DNA of 34,252 nucleotides from Candidatus Aminicenantota bacterium. GTDB lineage: Bacteria; Acidobacteriota; Aminicenantia; Aminicenantales; Aminicenantaceae. Below are positions 14,828 to 23,208 of this stretch, one piece after another. How positions within the stretch are numbered: position 1 is the first letter of the stretch; each line of letters starts with the position of its first letter. The notes beneath the pieces were generated by a model. The model did not search any database. It was given only the letters and a program-made list of their open reading frames with translations, and was not told the DNA's origin. A program made the position numbers and the translations under genes. The DNA is taken from contig DAOVDU010000014.1 of NCBI GenBank assembly GCA_030669305.1, positions 1-34,252 of the forward strand, read 5' to 3'.

Positions 14828-15934
14828 TTAGTGGATTCTTAATTTTTCTCTTGGGTTCTGGTCAGAGATTTTTTCTAGTTCCTTCATCATCTCTCTGATT
14901 CTCTCATCATTAAAAGGAGGAGGAACAATAGAGACCTCTACAAATTGGTCACCTCGTGTTCTCTTTCCAGGTTTAGGAGTGCCTTTATCTCTGAGTCGAA
15001 ATTTCTGACTGGATTTCGTTCCAGGGGGAATTTTAATAGTGGTCTTTCCATATAGAGTGGGAACTTCGACCTTTGCACCCAACGTGGCTTCAGGAACAGT
15101 AATTGGTATCTTTACATAAATATTCATGCCTTCTCTTTTAAAAAGAGGATGCGTATTAACTTCAATAGTGATAAATAAATCTCCCGAATGTCCTCCTCTT
15201 CTTCCAGCATTTCCTTTTCCAGGTATTCGAACTTTTGAACCCGTGTCCACACCAGCTGGGATCCTGACACTGATCAGTTCAGTCTTTTGTACGAGTCCAG
15301 TACTGTGGCAAGCAGAACATTCTGTGCCGGGAGATTTTCCGCTCCCTCCACAGGAGGGGCAAGTGGTTGAAAATCTCATAGCCCCTCTCTGCATGGTTGT
15401 TTGGCCGGCTCCGCCACAGGCGGGACAAACTTGTTGCTCTCCAATTCGAATATAGCCATTTCCCCTACAGGATGAACAAGCGACCATTCGAGTTAACTTT
15501 ATCCTTGTCTTCACACCATGGATTGCATCAAGAAAGCCAATTTTCATAGTGTAATGGAGGTTTTCACCCCTTTCAGGCCTTTGAGAAGGGCGACGACCTG
15601 TCGTTCCAAAGATGTTTTCAAAGAAGTTGTGGAAGGATGAAGTTCCGAAGTTAGAGAAGTCAAATCCTTCGAAGCTGGAAGTATAGGCGTGCTGATATGC
15701 TTCTCCTTGGGGCGAATTACCTACAAAGCCGAATTGGTCGTATTGAGATCTTTTCTTCGAATCGTTTAAAACAGAATAGGCTTCCTGGATTCCTTTAAAT
15801 TTTATTTCTGCTGTTTTATCACCTGGATTAAGATCAGGATGGTACTTTCTGGCAAGTTTTCGATAGGCTTTTTTTATCTCAGCTATGGAAGCTTTTTTGC
15901 TAACACCTAATATTTTATAAAAGTCTTCTGTCAT
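14828..15934 (-). CDS. dnaJ: Chaperone DnaJ
   Basis: Type I Hsp40 of 368 residues that delivers substrates to DnaK and stimulates its ATPase. The J domain (about 4-70) has the essential HPD in ARKYHPDLNP. A G/F-rich linker follows. The zinc domain has four CxxCxGxG-like repeats: CSSCRGNG, CPACGGAG, CPSCGGSG and the variant CSACHSTG. The C-terminal substrate domains are complete. Located 30 bp downstream of dnaK and one base upstream of hspR. No grpE lies between dnaK and dnaJ, or anywhere in the window. Confidence 0.98.
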   Translation of the reverse strand: MTEDFYKILGVSKKASIAEIKKAYRKLARKYHPDLNPGDKTAEIKFKGIQEAYSVLNDSKKRSQYDQFGFVGNSPQGEAYQHAYTSSFEGFDFSNFGTSSFHNFFENIFGTTGRRPSQRPERGENLHYTMKIGFLDAIHGVKTRIKLTRMVACSSCRGNGYIRIGEQQVCPACGGAGQTTMQRGAMRFSTTCPSCGGSGKSPGTECSACHSTGLVQKTELISVRIPAGVDTGSKVRIPGKGNAGRRGGHSGDLFITIEVNTHPLFKREGMNIYVKIPITVPEATLGAKVEVPTLYGKTTIKIPPGTKSSQKFRLRDKGTPKPGKRTRGDQFVEVSIVPPPFNDERIREMMKELEKISDQNPREKLRIH

Positions 15935-15964
15935 CCCTGACCCTTTTGGTCGAGATAGAATTAC

Positions 15965-17896
15965 TTACTTTTTCTTGTCTTCATCTACGACTTCTGCATC
16001 AATGACTTCTTCTTCAGATTCTTCTGCCGTTTTTTTTTCTTGGGCCTGGTCCCCTGCTGTCTCTTGAGATTCAGGGCTTTGTTGTGCCTGCTGCTGGGTT
16101 GCCTGTTGATACATCGACTCTGTCAATTTATGCGATGCTTGAGAAAGCGTTTCCATTGCCTTATTTATTTGCTCAATGTTATCGCTCTCCAAGGCCTTTT
16201 TTGTGCTTTCAATTTCAGATTGTACGCTCTTAGCTTCTTCTTCTGGAATCTTATCCTTGTTTTCCCTTAAAAGCTTCTCTAAACTGTATACCATCTGATC
16301 AGCTTTATTCTTAGCGTCTATGATTTCCCTCCTCTTCTTATCCTCTTCCGAGTGGATTTCCGCGTCTTTGACCATGTTGTCTATTTCTTTATCATCAAGT
16401 CCGCTGTGACCAGTGATTGTTATAGCCTGCTGTTTTCCTGTGCCCATATCTTTAGCAGAAACATGAAGTATTCCATTGGCATCGATATCAAAGGACACTT
16501 CTATTTTAGGCACACCACGCGAAGCAGGTGGAATACCATCAAGATGAAACCGGCCAAGTGTTCTGTTTGCAGCTGCCATTTCTCTTTCACCTTGAAGAAC
16601 ATGTATTTCAACAGTGGGCTGATTATCAGATGCTGTGGAAAATATTTCTGTCTTTTTGGTGGGAATGGTGGTGTTTCGGGCAATCATTTTGGTAAATACG
16701 CCACCTAGAGTTTCTATACCAAGGGTCAATGGAGTAACGTCAAGAAGAAGAACGTCTTTTACATCACCTGATAATACAGCTCCCTGAATAGCCGCACCTG
16801 CTGCAACTACTTCATCTGGATTAACGCCTTTGTGAGGCTCTTTTCTGAAGATATTTTTAACAAGTTGCTGGACCTTGGGGATTCGGGTTGATCCTCCCAC
16901 TAAAACAACCTCATTTATATCCTCTGGTTTTAGTCCCGCATCTGATAAAGCCTGTTTGCATGGTTCTTCAGTTCTTTGAATGAGGTCGTCCATATGCTGC
17001 TCTAATTTGGCTCTGGTAAGTTTCATGAGAAGATGCTTGGGGCCTGAAGCATCAGCCGTGACAAACGGAAGATTTATCTCTGTTTCCATTGTGGTTGAGA
17101 GTTCCATTTTTGCCTTTTCGGCAGCCTCCTTTAACCTCTGAAGCGCCATTTTATCTTTTGAGAGGTCTATTCCTGACTCTTTCTTGAACTCGGTCACAAG
17201 CCAGTTCTGAACTCGTTGATCAATGTCATCTCCTCCAAGATGAGTATCTCCGAGTGTCGATTTAACCTCAACAATACCTTCACCTACTTCTAATATGGAA
17301 ATATCAAAAGTGCCTCCTCCAAAATCATAGACTGCAATGGTCTGGTCTTTCTTTTTATCCATTCCGTAAGCCAATGCTGCGGCTGTAGGTTCATTGATAA
17401 TACGTTCGACTTCAAGGCCAGCAATCTTTCCTGCATCTTTGGTTGCCTTTCTTTGGCTGTCGTTAAAGTAGGCAGGAACAGTGATAACGGCTTTTTCGAC
17501 TTTCTCTCCAAGATAATTCTCAGCAGCCGTTTTCAGTTTTTTAAGGATTATTGCTGAAATCTCAGGTGGTGCATATTGTTTGCCTAAAGCTTCTAAGACA
17601 ACATTGCCTTTTGAATCTTTATTCACCTTAAAGGGCACCTGTTTGATTTCTTCGGGAACTTCGTTAAACCGACGGCCCATGAACCTTTTTATGGAATATA
17701 TGGTGTTTACGGGATTGGTTATTCTCTGCCGTTTTGCAACCTGACCAACCAGTCTTTCTCCTTTTTCAGTAAAAGCAACGACAGAAGGTGTTGTACGTCC
17801 TCCCTCCTCGTTCGAGATAATAATAGGCTTGTCGCCTTCTGTAACTGCAACAACAGAGTTTGTTGTTCCAAGATCAATACCTATTGTCTTTGGCAT
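15965..17896 (-). CDS. dnaK: Chaperone DnaK (Hsp70)
   Basis: ATP-driven Hsp70 of 643 residues. N-terminal [14 protein letters not shown], the nucleotide-binding signatures [15 protein letters not shown] and [17 protein letters not shown], the interdomain linker [18 protein letters not shown], and a C-terminal tail ending [16 protein letters not shown] are all standard. GGAGG lies 8 bases before the ATG. It is the first gene of dnaK-dnaJ-hspR-sigma-dnaC-like. Its promoter is overlapped by a HAIR-like operator, so heat-shock derepression through HspR is likely. Confidence 0.99.
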   Translation of the reverse strand: MPKTIGIDLGTTNSVVAVTEGDKPIIISNEEGGRTTPSVVAFTEKGERLVGQVAKRQRITNPVNTIYSIKRFMGRRFNEVPEEIKQVPFKVNKDSKGNVVLEALGKQYAPPEISAIILKKLKTAAENYLGEKVEKAVITVPAYFNDSQRKATKDAGKIAGLEVERIINEPTAAALAYGMDKKKDQTIAVYDFGGGTFDISILEVGEGIVEVKSTLGDTHLGGDDIDQRVQNWLVTEFKKESGIDLSKDKMALQRLKEAAEKAKMELSTTMETEINLPFVTADASGPKHLLMKLTRAKLEQHMDDLIQRTEEPCKQALSDAGLKPEDINEVVLVGGSTRIPKVQQLVKNIFRKEPHKGVNPDEVVAAGAAIQGAVLSGDVKDVLLLDVTPLTLGIETLGGVFTKMIARNTTIPTKKTEIFSTASDNQPTVEIHVLQGEREMAAANRTLGRFHLDGIPPASRGVPKIEVSFDIDANGILHVSAKDMGTGKQQAITITGHSGLDDKEIDNMVKDAEIHSEEDKKRREIIDAKNKADQMVYSLEKLLRENKDKIPEEEAKSVQSEIESTKKALESDNIEQINKAMETLSQASHKLTESMYQQATQQQAQQSPESQETAGDQAQEKKTAEESEEEVIDAEVVDEDKKK

Positions 17897-17947
17897 TTGC
17901 TACCTCCAAATTTAATATATATACCAAATAAAACTTAGTGTGTTTAT

Positions 17948-17976
17948 AATATAAAACATGAGTCCTTCTTTGTCAA
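17948..17976 (-). promoter_or_regulatory. dnaK operon sigma-70 promoter
   Basis: On the minus strand a perfect TTGACA is followed by 17 bp and TATATT. The predicted start lies about 45 bases upstream of the dnaK ATG, ahead of its GGAGG. Confidence 0.8.
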
Positions 17977-17977
17977 G
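17957..17977 (-). promoter_or_regulatory. HAIR-like HspR operator over the dnaK -35 element
   Basis: CTTGACA-N7-ACTCATG matches the HAIR consensus CTTGAGT-N7-ACTCAAG at 5 of 7 and 6 of 7 positions, with the exact 7-bp spacing. It overlaps the -35 box and most of the spacer, so binding would block RNA polymerase. hspR is in the operon it would control. Confidence 0.7.
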
Positions 17978-18100
17978 TTTTTTAAATAATTTTTTAAAAA
18001 AATTGAAGAGAACCACTTAAATTATTTTTAAGAGATAAATTAGTAGCTTAATTATAAATCTATTCGAAGAATTAAGCCAAAAACTTCAAATCATATACTA

Positions 18101-18135
18101 ATTACCAATTTCAAATTACCAGTTACCAGTTACTG
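18101..18135 (+). repeat. Heptamer array (RTTACCA)
   Basis: Five 7-bp units in phase: ATTACCA, ATTTCAA, ATTACCA, GTTACCA and GTTACTG. The array ends three bases before the malic enzyme stop codon (minus strand). It is in the gap between dnaK and that gene, and no ORF is seen in it. Confidence 0.6.
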
Positions 18136-18138
18136 ATG

Positions 18139-19488
18139 TTATTCGTCGGGATCAAGTATGAAATTCTCTTTCATTAGAAGTTGTACTTCGTCTCGAGCTT
18201 TTTTTATGATTGCTTCAGCCTGTCTGAATCTTTCTTCTGCAGAAGCTTTGATCCTTGCAACTCCCTGCTCTATCCCCTTAGACCCGACAGCAACAGCTTC
18301 TCTCGGAAAAACTTCCCACTGATCCATGTTTGGAATGATGTAATCTTCATTAATTCCGTGATCCTCGGCAACTTTTGCAAGCTCTTTTGCTGCTTCTATA
18401 CACATCTCATCAGTGATTTTAGTAGCTCTTATGTCCAGTGCGCCTCTAAATATTCCTGGAAATCCTAGTGAATTATTGACCTGGTTGGGGAAATCTGAAC
18501 GTCCTGTGGCAATGATTCTTGCTCCTGCTTCTTTTGCTTCCCAAGGCCATATTTCTGGGATAGGGTTGGCTGAGGCAAATATAATAGAATCTTCAGCCAT
18601 CCTCTCTACCCATTCTTTCTTGATGATACCTGGACCAGGCTTAGAAGCAGAGAGTACAACATCAGCACCTTCCATAGCATCTTTAATATCTCCCGTTATT
18701 CCTTTGGGATTTGTTGTCTCACAGAGATGCCATTTCTGTTTGTATTTTGTCATTAAAGTTTCTCGGTCTCCTCTATCTCTATGAAGTATTCCTTTTGAAT
18801 CAACAGCAATGATGTTTTCAGGCTTTACACCTGCAGTAATGATGAGACGTGAGATAGCAATATTAGCAGCTCCAGCCCCGATTAGAGCAACTCGAATATT
18901 TTCCATATTCTTGTTCACTATCTTCACAGCATTGAGAAGTCCGGCAACTGTCACACATGCTGTTCCTTGCTGATCATCATGCCAAACAGGAATCTCCATT
19001 TCCTTTCTTAAAGTATCTAAAATATGAAAGCATTTGGGATGGGAAATGTCTTCGAGATTGATTCCTCCAAATGTAGGCTGGAGCCATTTTACGGCTTGAA
19101 TAATCTCTTCTGGATCTTTGGTATCAAGGCATAAAGGGAAAGCGTCGACTCCGCCAAGGTATTTGTAGAGAAGTGCTTTTCCTTCCATTACTGGTAAGCC
19201 TGCTTCTGGGCCTATGTCGCCGAGTCCCAACACTCTAGATCCATCTGAAATGACAGCTACAAAATTCCATTTGTTAGTCATCTCATATGCTTTTTCCTTA
19301 TCCGCGTAGATCTCTTTACAGGGATCGGCAACGCCAGGCGTATACCAGACGGCAAAATCATTAAAGTCCCTAATACGGCATTTTGGTATGACTTCAATTT
19401 TTCCTCGATAAAAAGGGTGAAGACGCATAGCATCTTTGGAGGGTTGTTCAGCTTTGGCTAACAACTCTTCCACTGTAAGTTTTTTCAT
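18139..19488 (-). CDS. NAD(P)-dependent malic enzyme (malate to pyruvate)
   Basis: Oxidatively decarboxylates malate to pyruvate. The N-terminal VWYTPGVADPCKEI and SDGSRVLGLGDIGPEAGLPVMEGKALLYK motifs carry the catalytic Tyr and Lys. PVWHDDQQGTA contains metal-binding aspartates, and RVALIGAGAANIA is the nucleotide-binding loop. SANPIPEIWPWEA and NQVNNSLGFPGIFRGALD close the site. The 449-residue form without a C-terminal phosphotransacetylase domain is the short bacterial type. AAAGGAGG precedes the ATG. It is probably a single-gene unit downstream of the purine pair, from which it is separated by about 207 bp of AT-rich sequence with TTA-type runs. NAD or NADP use cannot be told. Confidence 0.95.
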   Translation of the reverse strand: MKKLTVEELLAKAEQPSKDAMRLHPFYRGKIEVIPKCRIRDFNDFAVWYTPGVADPCKEIYADKEKAYEMTNKWNFVAVISDGSRVLGLGDIGPEAGLPVMEGKALLYKYLGGVDAFPLCLDTKDPEEIIQAVKWLQPTFGGINLEDISHPKCFHILDTLRKEMEIPVWHDDQQGTACVTVAGLLNAVKIVNKNMENIRVALIGAGAANIAISRLIITAGVKPENIIAVDSKGILHRDRGDRETLMTKYKQKWHLCETTNPKGITGDIKDAMEGADVVLSASKPGPGIIKKEWVERMAEDSIIFASANPIPEIWPWEAKEAGARIIATGRSDFPNQVNNSLGFPGIFRGALDIRATKITDEMCIEAAKELAKVAEDHGINEDYIIPNMDQWEVFPREAVAVGSKGIEQGVARIKASAEERFRQAEAIIKKARDEVQLLMKENFILDPDE

Positions 19489-19695
19489 TTAAGGCCTCCT
19501 TTAATAAGCGTCATTCCGAATAATCTGAAATGCAGCTATTATTATAAATATTATTATTACTGTTATTATTGTATTTGAGAAAAGTATTTTATTATATTCC
19601 TCCTATTTTTTAAGTCAAGTTGATTAACCGAGCTACTTCATATCAGATTAATTATCTCATCACCATTTATAAAAGAGGAAGATAAATAGAGGAAC

Positions 19696-20796
19696 TTATC
19701 TATGTAAAAAACACCTTTCACTGTCTGTCTCATCGGGCTTTTTGGTCGCAATCATGGCAAGATTATACTCATCGGCTTTATCTATAACTTCCTGGTCTCT
19801 GATCGATCCAAGCGGGTATATTATGGCTGTTATTTCATTCTTAGCTGCAAGCTCAACAACATCAGTAAATGGCATAAAAGCATCAGAAGCCATGACGCAC
19901 CCTTCAGGTCCATACCCTCGCCTTGAATATCTAATGGCATTTTCTGCTGCATCTATTCGACTTCTCTGCCCTGAGCCAACTCCATGAATCTTGTCTTTCA
20001 TACCGATGACTATTGCGTTAGATCGCGTAAAGCAAGAAACATTCCAGTTGAAAATGGCAGCTTCTATCTCTCCAGGCGATGCCTTTCTTTTGGAAACAAT
20101 ATCCACTGACTCAGGAGAAATGATCCTTGAATCAAACCTTTGTTGAATCAAAAGCCCACCAGCAACTCTTTTAAATTCCAACCCGTTATCTACAGCAGCG
20201 ATGTCGAGAAATGTTCCCATTTTTACAACTCTCAAAGGTTTTCTCGATACTAAAACTTTAAGAGCTTCGGCAGTGAAATCAGGGGCATAGACGACTTCAA
20301 TGTTTTTCATTTTTTCTACTATAAGCATGGCTAGTTTCTCGTTTATTATGTAGTTAAACACATCAACACTACCAAAATTTGATAGAGAGTCGCATCCCCA
20401 TGCTTTTTCAAAAACTTCTAACGGCTCACTTCCCATAGCAACGCCGCTAGGCATTTCATGTTTAATGATGGCACAAATACGCTTGTTTTTATAAATTTCC
20501 GATAGTTTTTTAACAAGCCTCTGTCCTAAATCCATATCCCCCAAATTTATATAACTCAATCCCTTTGTTCCTTCCAGAATAACTTCCAACGTAGCCATGT
20601 TAGGACCAGAAGCCCCTTGTTCCTGGTAAAAAGCAGCAGGATAACCGGGGTTTTCTCCATACCTCATGGATAGTTTTTTCTTAAACTTAAGGCCCCCAAA
20701 ATTAAGTGTTTTAGGGAATTCTTCCTTTACCTTAGTTCGATACTGTAGACGTGCTATTTTTCCGGTTTTTTCCAATTTAATCTTTTCCCCTTTCAT
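19696..20796 (-). CDS. purH: Stand-alone AICAR transformylase (PurH C-terminal domain only)
   Basis: Would formylate AICAR to FAICAR using 10-formyl-tetrahydrofolate, the penultimate step of purine synthesis. The 366 residues align by motif to the C-terminal half of PurH: MRYGENPGYPAAFY, IKHEMPSGVA (compare KHANPCGVA, with the catalytic Lys-His kept), GVGSGQRSRIDAA, ASDAFMPF and PLGSIRDQEVIDKADE. The N-terminal MGS-like IMP cyclohydrolase domain is absent. The upstream gene, which it overlaps by 20 bp, looks like a PurO-type cyclohydrolase and would supply the missing step. Cys in NPCG and a Lys in the usual VKSNAIV region (here FTRSNAIV) are replaced, so activity should be tested. Confidence 0.85.
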   Translation of the reverse strand: MKGEKIKLEKTGKIARLQYRTKVKEEFPKTLNFGGLKFKKKLSMRYGENPGYPAAFYQEQGASGPNMATLEVILEGTKGLSYINLGDMDLGQRLVKKLSEIYKNKRICAIIKHEMPSGVAMGSEPLEVFEKAWGCDSLSNFGSVDVFNYIINEKLAMLIVEKMKNIEVVYAPDFTAEALKVLVSRKPLRVVKMGTFLDIAAVDNGLEFKRVAGGLLIQQRFDSRIISPESVDIVSKRKASPGEIEAAIFNWNVSCFTRSNAIVIGMKDKIHGVGSGQRSRIDAAENAIRYSRRGYGPEGCVMASDAFMPFTDVVELAAKNEITAIIYPLGSIRDQEVIDKADEYNLAMIATKKPDETDSERCFLHR

Positions 20797-21520
20797 ACCT
20801 GTTTATTATAGAAACATTATATTGACCTGATTCCAAATTTTTAAAAAAAACACAGGCAACTCCCACTCGAAAATCTTTTTCCTTTTTTACAGGCTTAAGA
20901 GCTTTGTATACCTCTTCTGCCATATCCGCTGCCGTTTTTTTTTCGATTTCAACACTGACAGGTTCTCCAAAGAAAGATGGCAAAGGATCCTTATTTTCTC
21001 CTGTATATGTGGCAATCATCTTTCCTTGGCCAGCTTTTAATGAAAATTCAAATATAGTTTTTTCTGAGGAGCTGTCAGACGTTCTTTTTATCAGACTAAA
21101 AGCAGCTCTTTTTTGAGAAAGAACACAACCGCTTATCCTTGGAGTATAAGTTGGAGCATCAGGCTCAAAGCTCCATTTCTGAAGAGCCAGAGCCAGAATT
21201 TCCGCAGTGTTCTGGCTCTGTTCTAAATATGTTTTTATATCCTTTGTTTGTTTTCCATTGCTGACGGCAATCCCCTGTGAGAGGATGAAAATTGCTGGAT
21301 AGATAAGCAAGTCAATATTTCCCTTTTTTAGGATTTCCTCATCCGTAGGCTTAACCCAAATTGTGTTCCTATCATAATCTAGTTTTCTTGCCTGGCTCGA
21401 AGGAGATCTTCCTGTAATAACATAAATAACCACTGTGTTTTCTCCAGAGTTGTCTTGTCCTATGATTATTACTCGCCCAGGATATTCTTTAGAAGAAAGA
21501 TTTTTTAGACCTTTTGACAT
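20777..21520 (-). CDS. purO: PurO-like IMP cyclohydrolase
   Basis: Likely closes FAICAR to IMP by the archaeal-type PurO fold, unrelated to the PurH N-terminal domain. The N-terminal YPGRVIIIGQD...VVIYVITGRSPSSQARK resembles the PurO opening (YLGRI...YRVSSRSFPNR). The central GNIDLLIYPAIF, VSNGKQT and the later PDAPTYTPRISGCV also fit that family as I recall it. Recognition is from memory of motifs, but the coupled downstream AICAR transformylase lacking a cyclohydrolase domain supports it strongly. GGAG precedes the ATG. Transcribed divergently from the LOG gene. Confidence 0.75.
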   Translation of the reverse strand: MSKGLKNLSSKEYPGRVIIIGQDNSGENTVVIYVITGRSPSSQARKLDYDRNTIWVKPTDEEILKKGNIDLLIYPAIFILSQGIAVSNGKQTKDIKTYLEQSQNTAEILALALQKWSFEPDAPTYTPRISGCVLSQKRAAFSLIKRTSDSSSEKTIFEFSLKAGQGKMIATYTGENKDPLPSFFGEPVSVEIEKKTAADMAEEVYKALKPVKKEKDFRVGVACVFFKNLESGQYNVSIINRYERGKD

Positions 21521-21603
21521 CTATTCTCCATCTAGACAGATGAAATATTTTTTGATCTTTTAATCTATTTTTATAAGGGGATAATATAATAGAAAAATAA
21601 AAA

Positions 21604-21640
21604 GTTCAAATAACAAATGAATTCTAAATCCCAATTTTTA
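21604..21640 (+). repeat. Degenerate 7-bp-phased A/T repeat between purO and LOG gene
   Basis: The divergent intergenic region contains sequence that can be cut into imperfect heptamers such as TTCAAAT, AACAAAT, GAATTCT and AAATCCC. It resembles the array after the MFS gene. The units are too divergent for a firm call. Confidence 0.3.
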
Positions 21641-21710
21641 TTTTATACTTTGGATTTTTTTTAAAACTATGAGAAAATAAGTTTTATTTGAAGGTAATAA
21701 TGAGGTTATT

Positions 21711-22424
21711 ATGGAAAAAGCATATGAAAATTTAGAATTTTTAAACTCTGATAATGCTCGAGCCATAAGGATTTTGAGTGAGTATCTCGAACCCCTGACA
21801 AGGTTGAACAAATCCAAAGTTAACAATACTGTGCTTTTTTTTGGATCTTCTAAGATTGGTCCAAATGCTAAAGATTCTCTTCTTGCAAAATATTATTGGG
21901 AGGCAGAAGAACTCGCCTTTGACCTTGTGAAGTGGGCTATTAAACTAAAACCTAAAGGCAAAAATTTTGTCATCTGCACAGGCGGTGGGCCTGGTTTAAT
22001 GGAAGCAGCAAACCGGGGAGCCTCTAGGGCAGGAGGAAAATCTATTGGTATGAACATTTCTCTTTCTCATGAACAGCCCCCAAATCCTTATATATCTCCT
22101 GAACTCTGTTTCATGTTTAATTATTTTTTCATGCGCAAATTCTGGCTAATGTACCAAGCCAAAGCTATAGTTGCTTTTCCTGGCGGTTTTGGAACTTTAG
22201 ATGAAGTTCTTGAGCTTCTGACTTTGATCCAAACAGGAAAAATTCCTAAAAATCATATTACCATTCTTCTTTATGGAAAAGAATATTGGCAAGAGATCAT
22301 TAATTTTGAAGCTCTTGTAAAATACAAGACAATTGCCCCTGAAGATCTTAAACTCTTTTCCTACTGCTCCGATCCAAAAGAAGCCTTGTCCTTCTTAAAA
22401 GAAAAGCTTTTAAAATGTCTCTGA
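21711..22424 (+). CDS. LOG-family (TIGR00730-type) nucleotide phosphoribohydrolase-like protein
   Basis: Rossmann-type protein of the LOG/'lysine decarboxylase-like' family, 237 residues. Characterised members hydrolyse nucleoside 5'-monophosphates such as cytokinin-riboside phosphate or AMP/IMP to base and ribose 5-phosphate. The family motif PGGFGTLDEVLE is intact, preceded by CTGGGPGLMEAANRGA and MRKFWLMYQAKAIVAFPGG. An N-terminal extension of about 40 residues precedes the core at VLFFGSSKIG. GAGG lies 5 bases before the ATG. It is divergent from the purine genes, so a link to purine salvage is possible but unproven. Confidence 0.88.
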   Translation: MEKAYENLEFLNSDNARAIRILSEYLEPLTRLNKSKVNNTVLFFGSSKIGPNAKDSLLAKYYWEAEELAFDLVKWAIKLKPKGKNFVICTGGGPGLMEAANRGASRAGGKSIGMNISLSHEQPPNPYISPELCFMFNYFFMRKFWLMYQAKAIVAFPGGFGTLDEVLELLTLIQTGKIPKNHITILLYGKEYWQEIINFEALVKYKTIAPEDLKLFSYCSDPKEALSFLKEKLLKCL

Positions 22425-22445
22425 TAAACAAATATAAAGTTGTCA

Positions 22446-22475
22446 GTTATTCAGTTAGTCTGTTATTCTGTTTCT
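22446..22475 (+). repeat. 8-bp tandem repeat array (GTTARTCN), locus C
   Basis: Units GTTATTCA, GTTAGTCT and GTTATTCT, then a partial GTTTCTTT, lie after the LOG gene and in its sense. The array ends just before a TATAAT that may belong to an rlpA promoter. Confidence 0.65.
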
Positions 22476-22511
22476 TTATAATAAATAAAATGTAATATTT
22501 TAGAATTTCCT

Positions 22512-23135
22512 ATGAGAATCAGAAGAATATTTTTTGTTTTCGTATTAATTATATTCCTTTCCTCATGTGCCCGAATGAAGTATGCTCCTTCAGGAAATAT
22601 TCAAACAGGCTTGGCCTCTTGGTATGGCCAAGACTTTCATGGGAAAATTACTTCAAGCAAAGAAATATATAATATGTATGATATGACTGCGGCCCACAGG
22701 ATTCTTCCTTTTGGGACTTATGTCATGGTTACGAACCTGGATAATGGAAAGTCTGTCTTTGTCCGTATTAATGACCGAGGCCCTTTTATAAAAGGAAGAA
22801 TTATTGATCTTTCCTATGCGGCCGCGAAGGTTATAGGTATGGTAGGGCCAGGAGTTGTTCCAGTAAAGATTGAGGTTCTTAAGGATATCTCACCAAAAAA
22901 ATCATCACAAAAGTTTTCTGTTCAGGTGGGTGCGTTTATCTTTAAAGAAAACGCAGTAGAACTCAAGAAAAAACTCCAGAAGGACTACAGGAATGTGTAT
23001 ATCTCAGTCTTTAACACCTCTCATCAGAAATATTACAGGGTTAGAATCAAGGTCAAGAATTCAGAATCAGCCAGAAGAACAGCCTTGAAACTCTCCAAAG
23101 ATGGCTATACTGCTCTAATATTGGAAGAACAATAA
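22512..23135 (+). CDS. rlpA: RlpA-type septal lytic transglycosylase lipoprotein with SPOR domain
   Basis: RlpA cleaves stem-peptide-free glycan strands at septa. The N-terminal hydrophobic stretch ends in LSSC, a lipobox with Cys19. The double-psi beta-barrel (about 30-115) has [33 protein letters not shown] with the catalytic His, and INDRGPFI with the catalytic Asp. The C-terminus (about 135-207: KFSVQVGAF..., [12 protein letters not shown]) is a SPOR domain that binds denuded septal peptidoglycan. Length and order fit RlpA well. No obvious SD precedes ATG 22512. Confidence 0.93.
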   Translation: MRIRRIFFVFVLIIFLSSCARMKYAPSGNIQTGLASWYGQDFHGKITSSKEIYNMYDMTAAHRILPFGTYVMVTNLDNGKSVFVRINDRGPFIKGRIIDLSYAAAKVIGMVGPGVVPVKIEVLKDISPKKSSQKFSVQVGAFIFKENAVELKKKLQKDYRNVYISVFNTSHQKYYRVRIKVKNSESARRTALKLSKDGYTALILEEQ

Positions 23136-23159
23136 TTCTAAACCTTTCTGAGTTGTAAA

Positions 23160-23188
23160 TTGACAATTGTCCGGGTGTTTAGTATAAA
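23160..23188 (+). promoter_or_regulatory. Consensus promoter for the MFS gene with palindrome over the -35
   Basis: TTGACA and TATAAA are 17 bp apart. The expected start is about 14 bases before ATG 23209, which lacks an SD. The perfect palindrome GACAATTGTC (23162-23171) overlaps the -35 and could be an operator. Confidence 0.65.
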
Positions 23189-23208
23189 TCCTTTTCTTTC
23201 TATACAAA

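Noticed and set aside
15126-15455. 109-aa plus-strand ORF within dnaJ
   Set aside because: Antisense to the zinc-finger repeats, whose Cys/Gly codons create a long open frame on the other strand.
18413-18784. 123-aa plus-strand ORF in the malic enzyme gene
   Set aside because: Antisense to conserved malic enzyme motifs; a shadow ORF.
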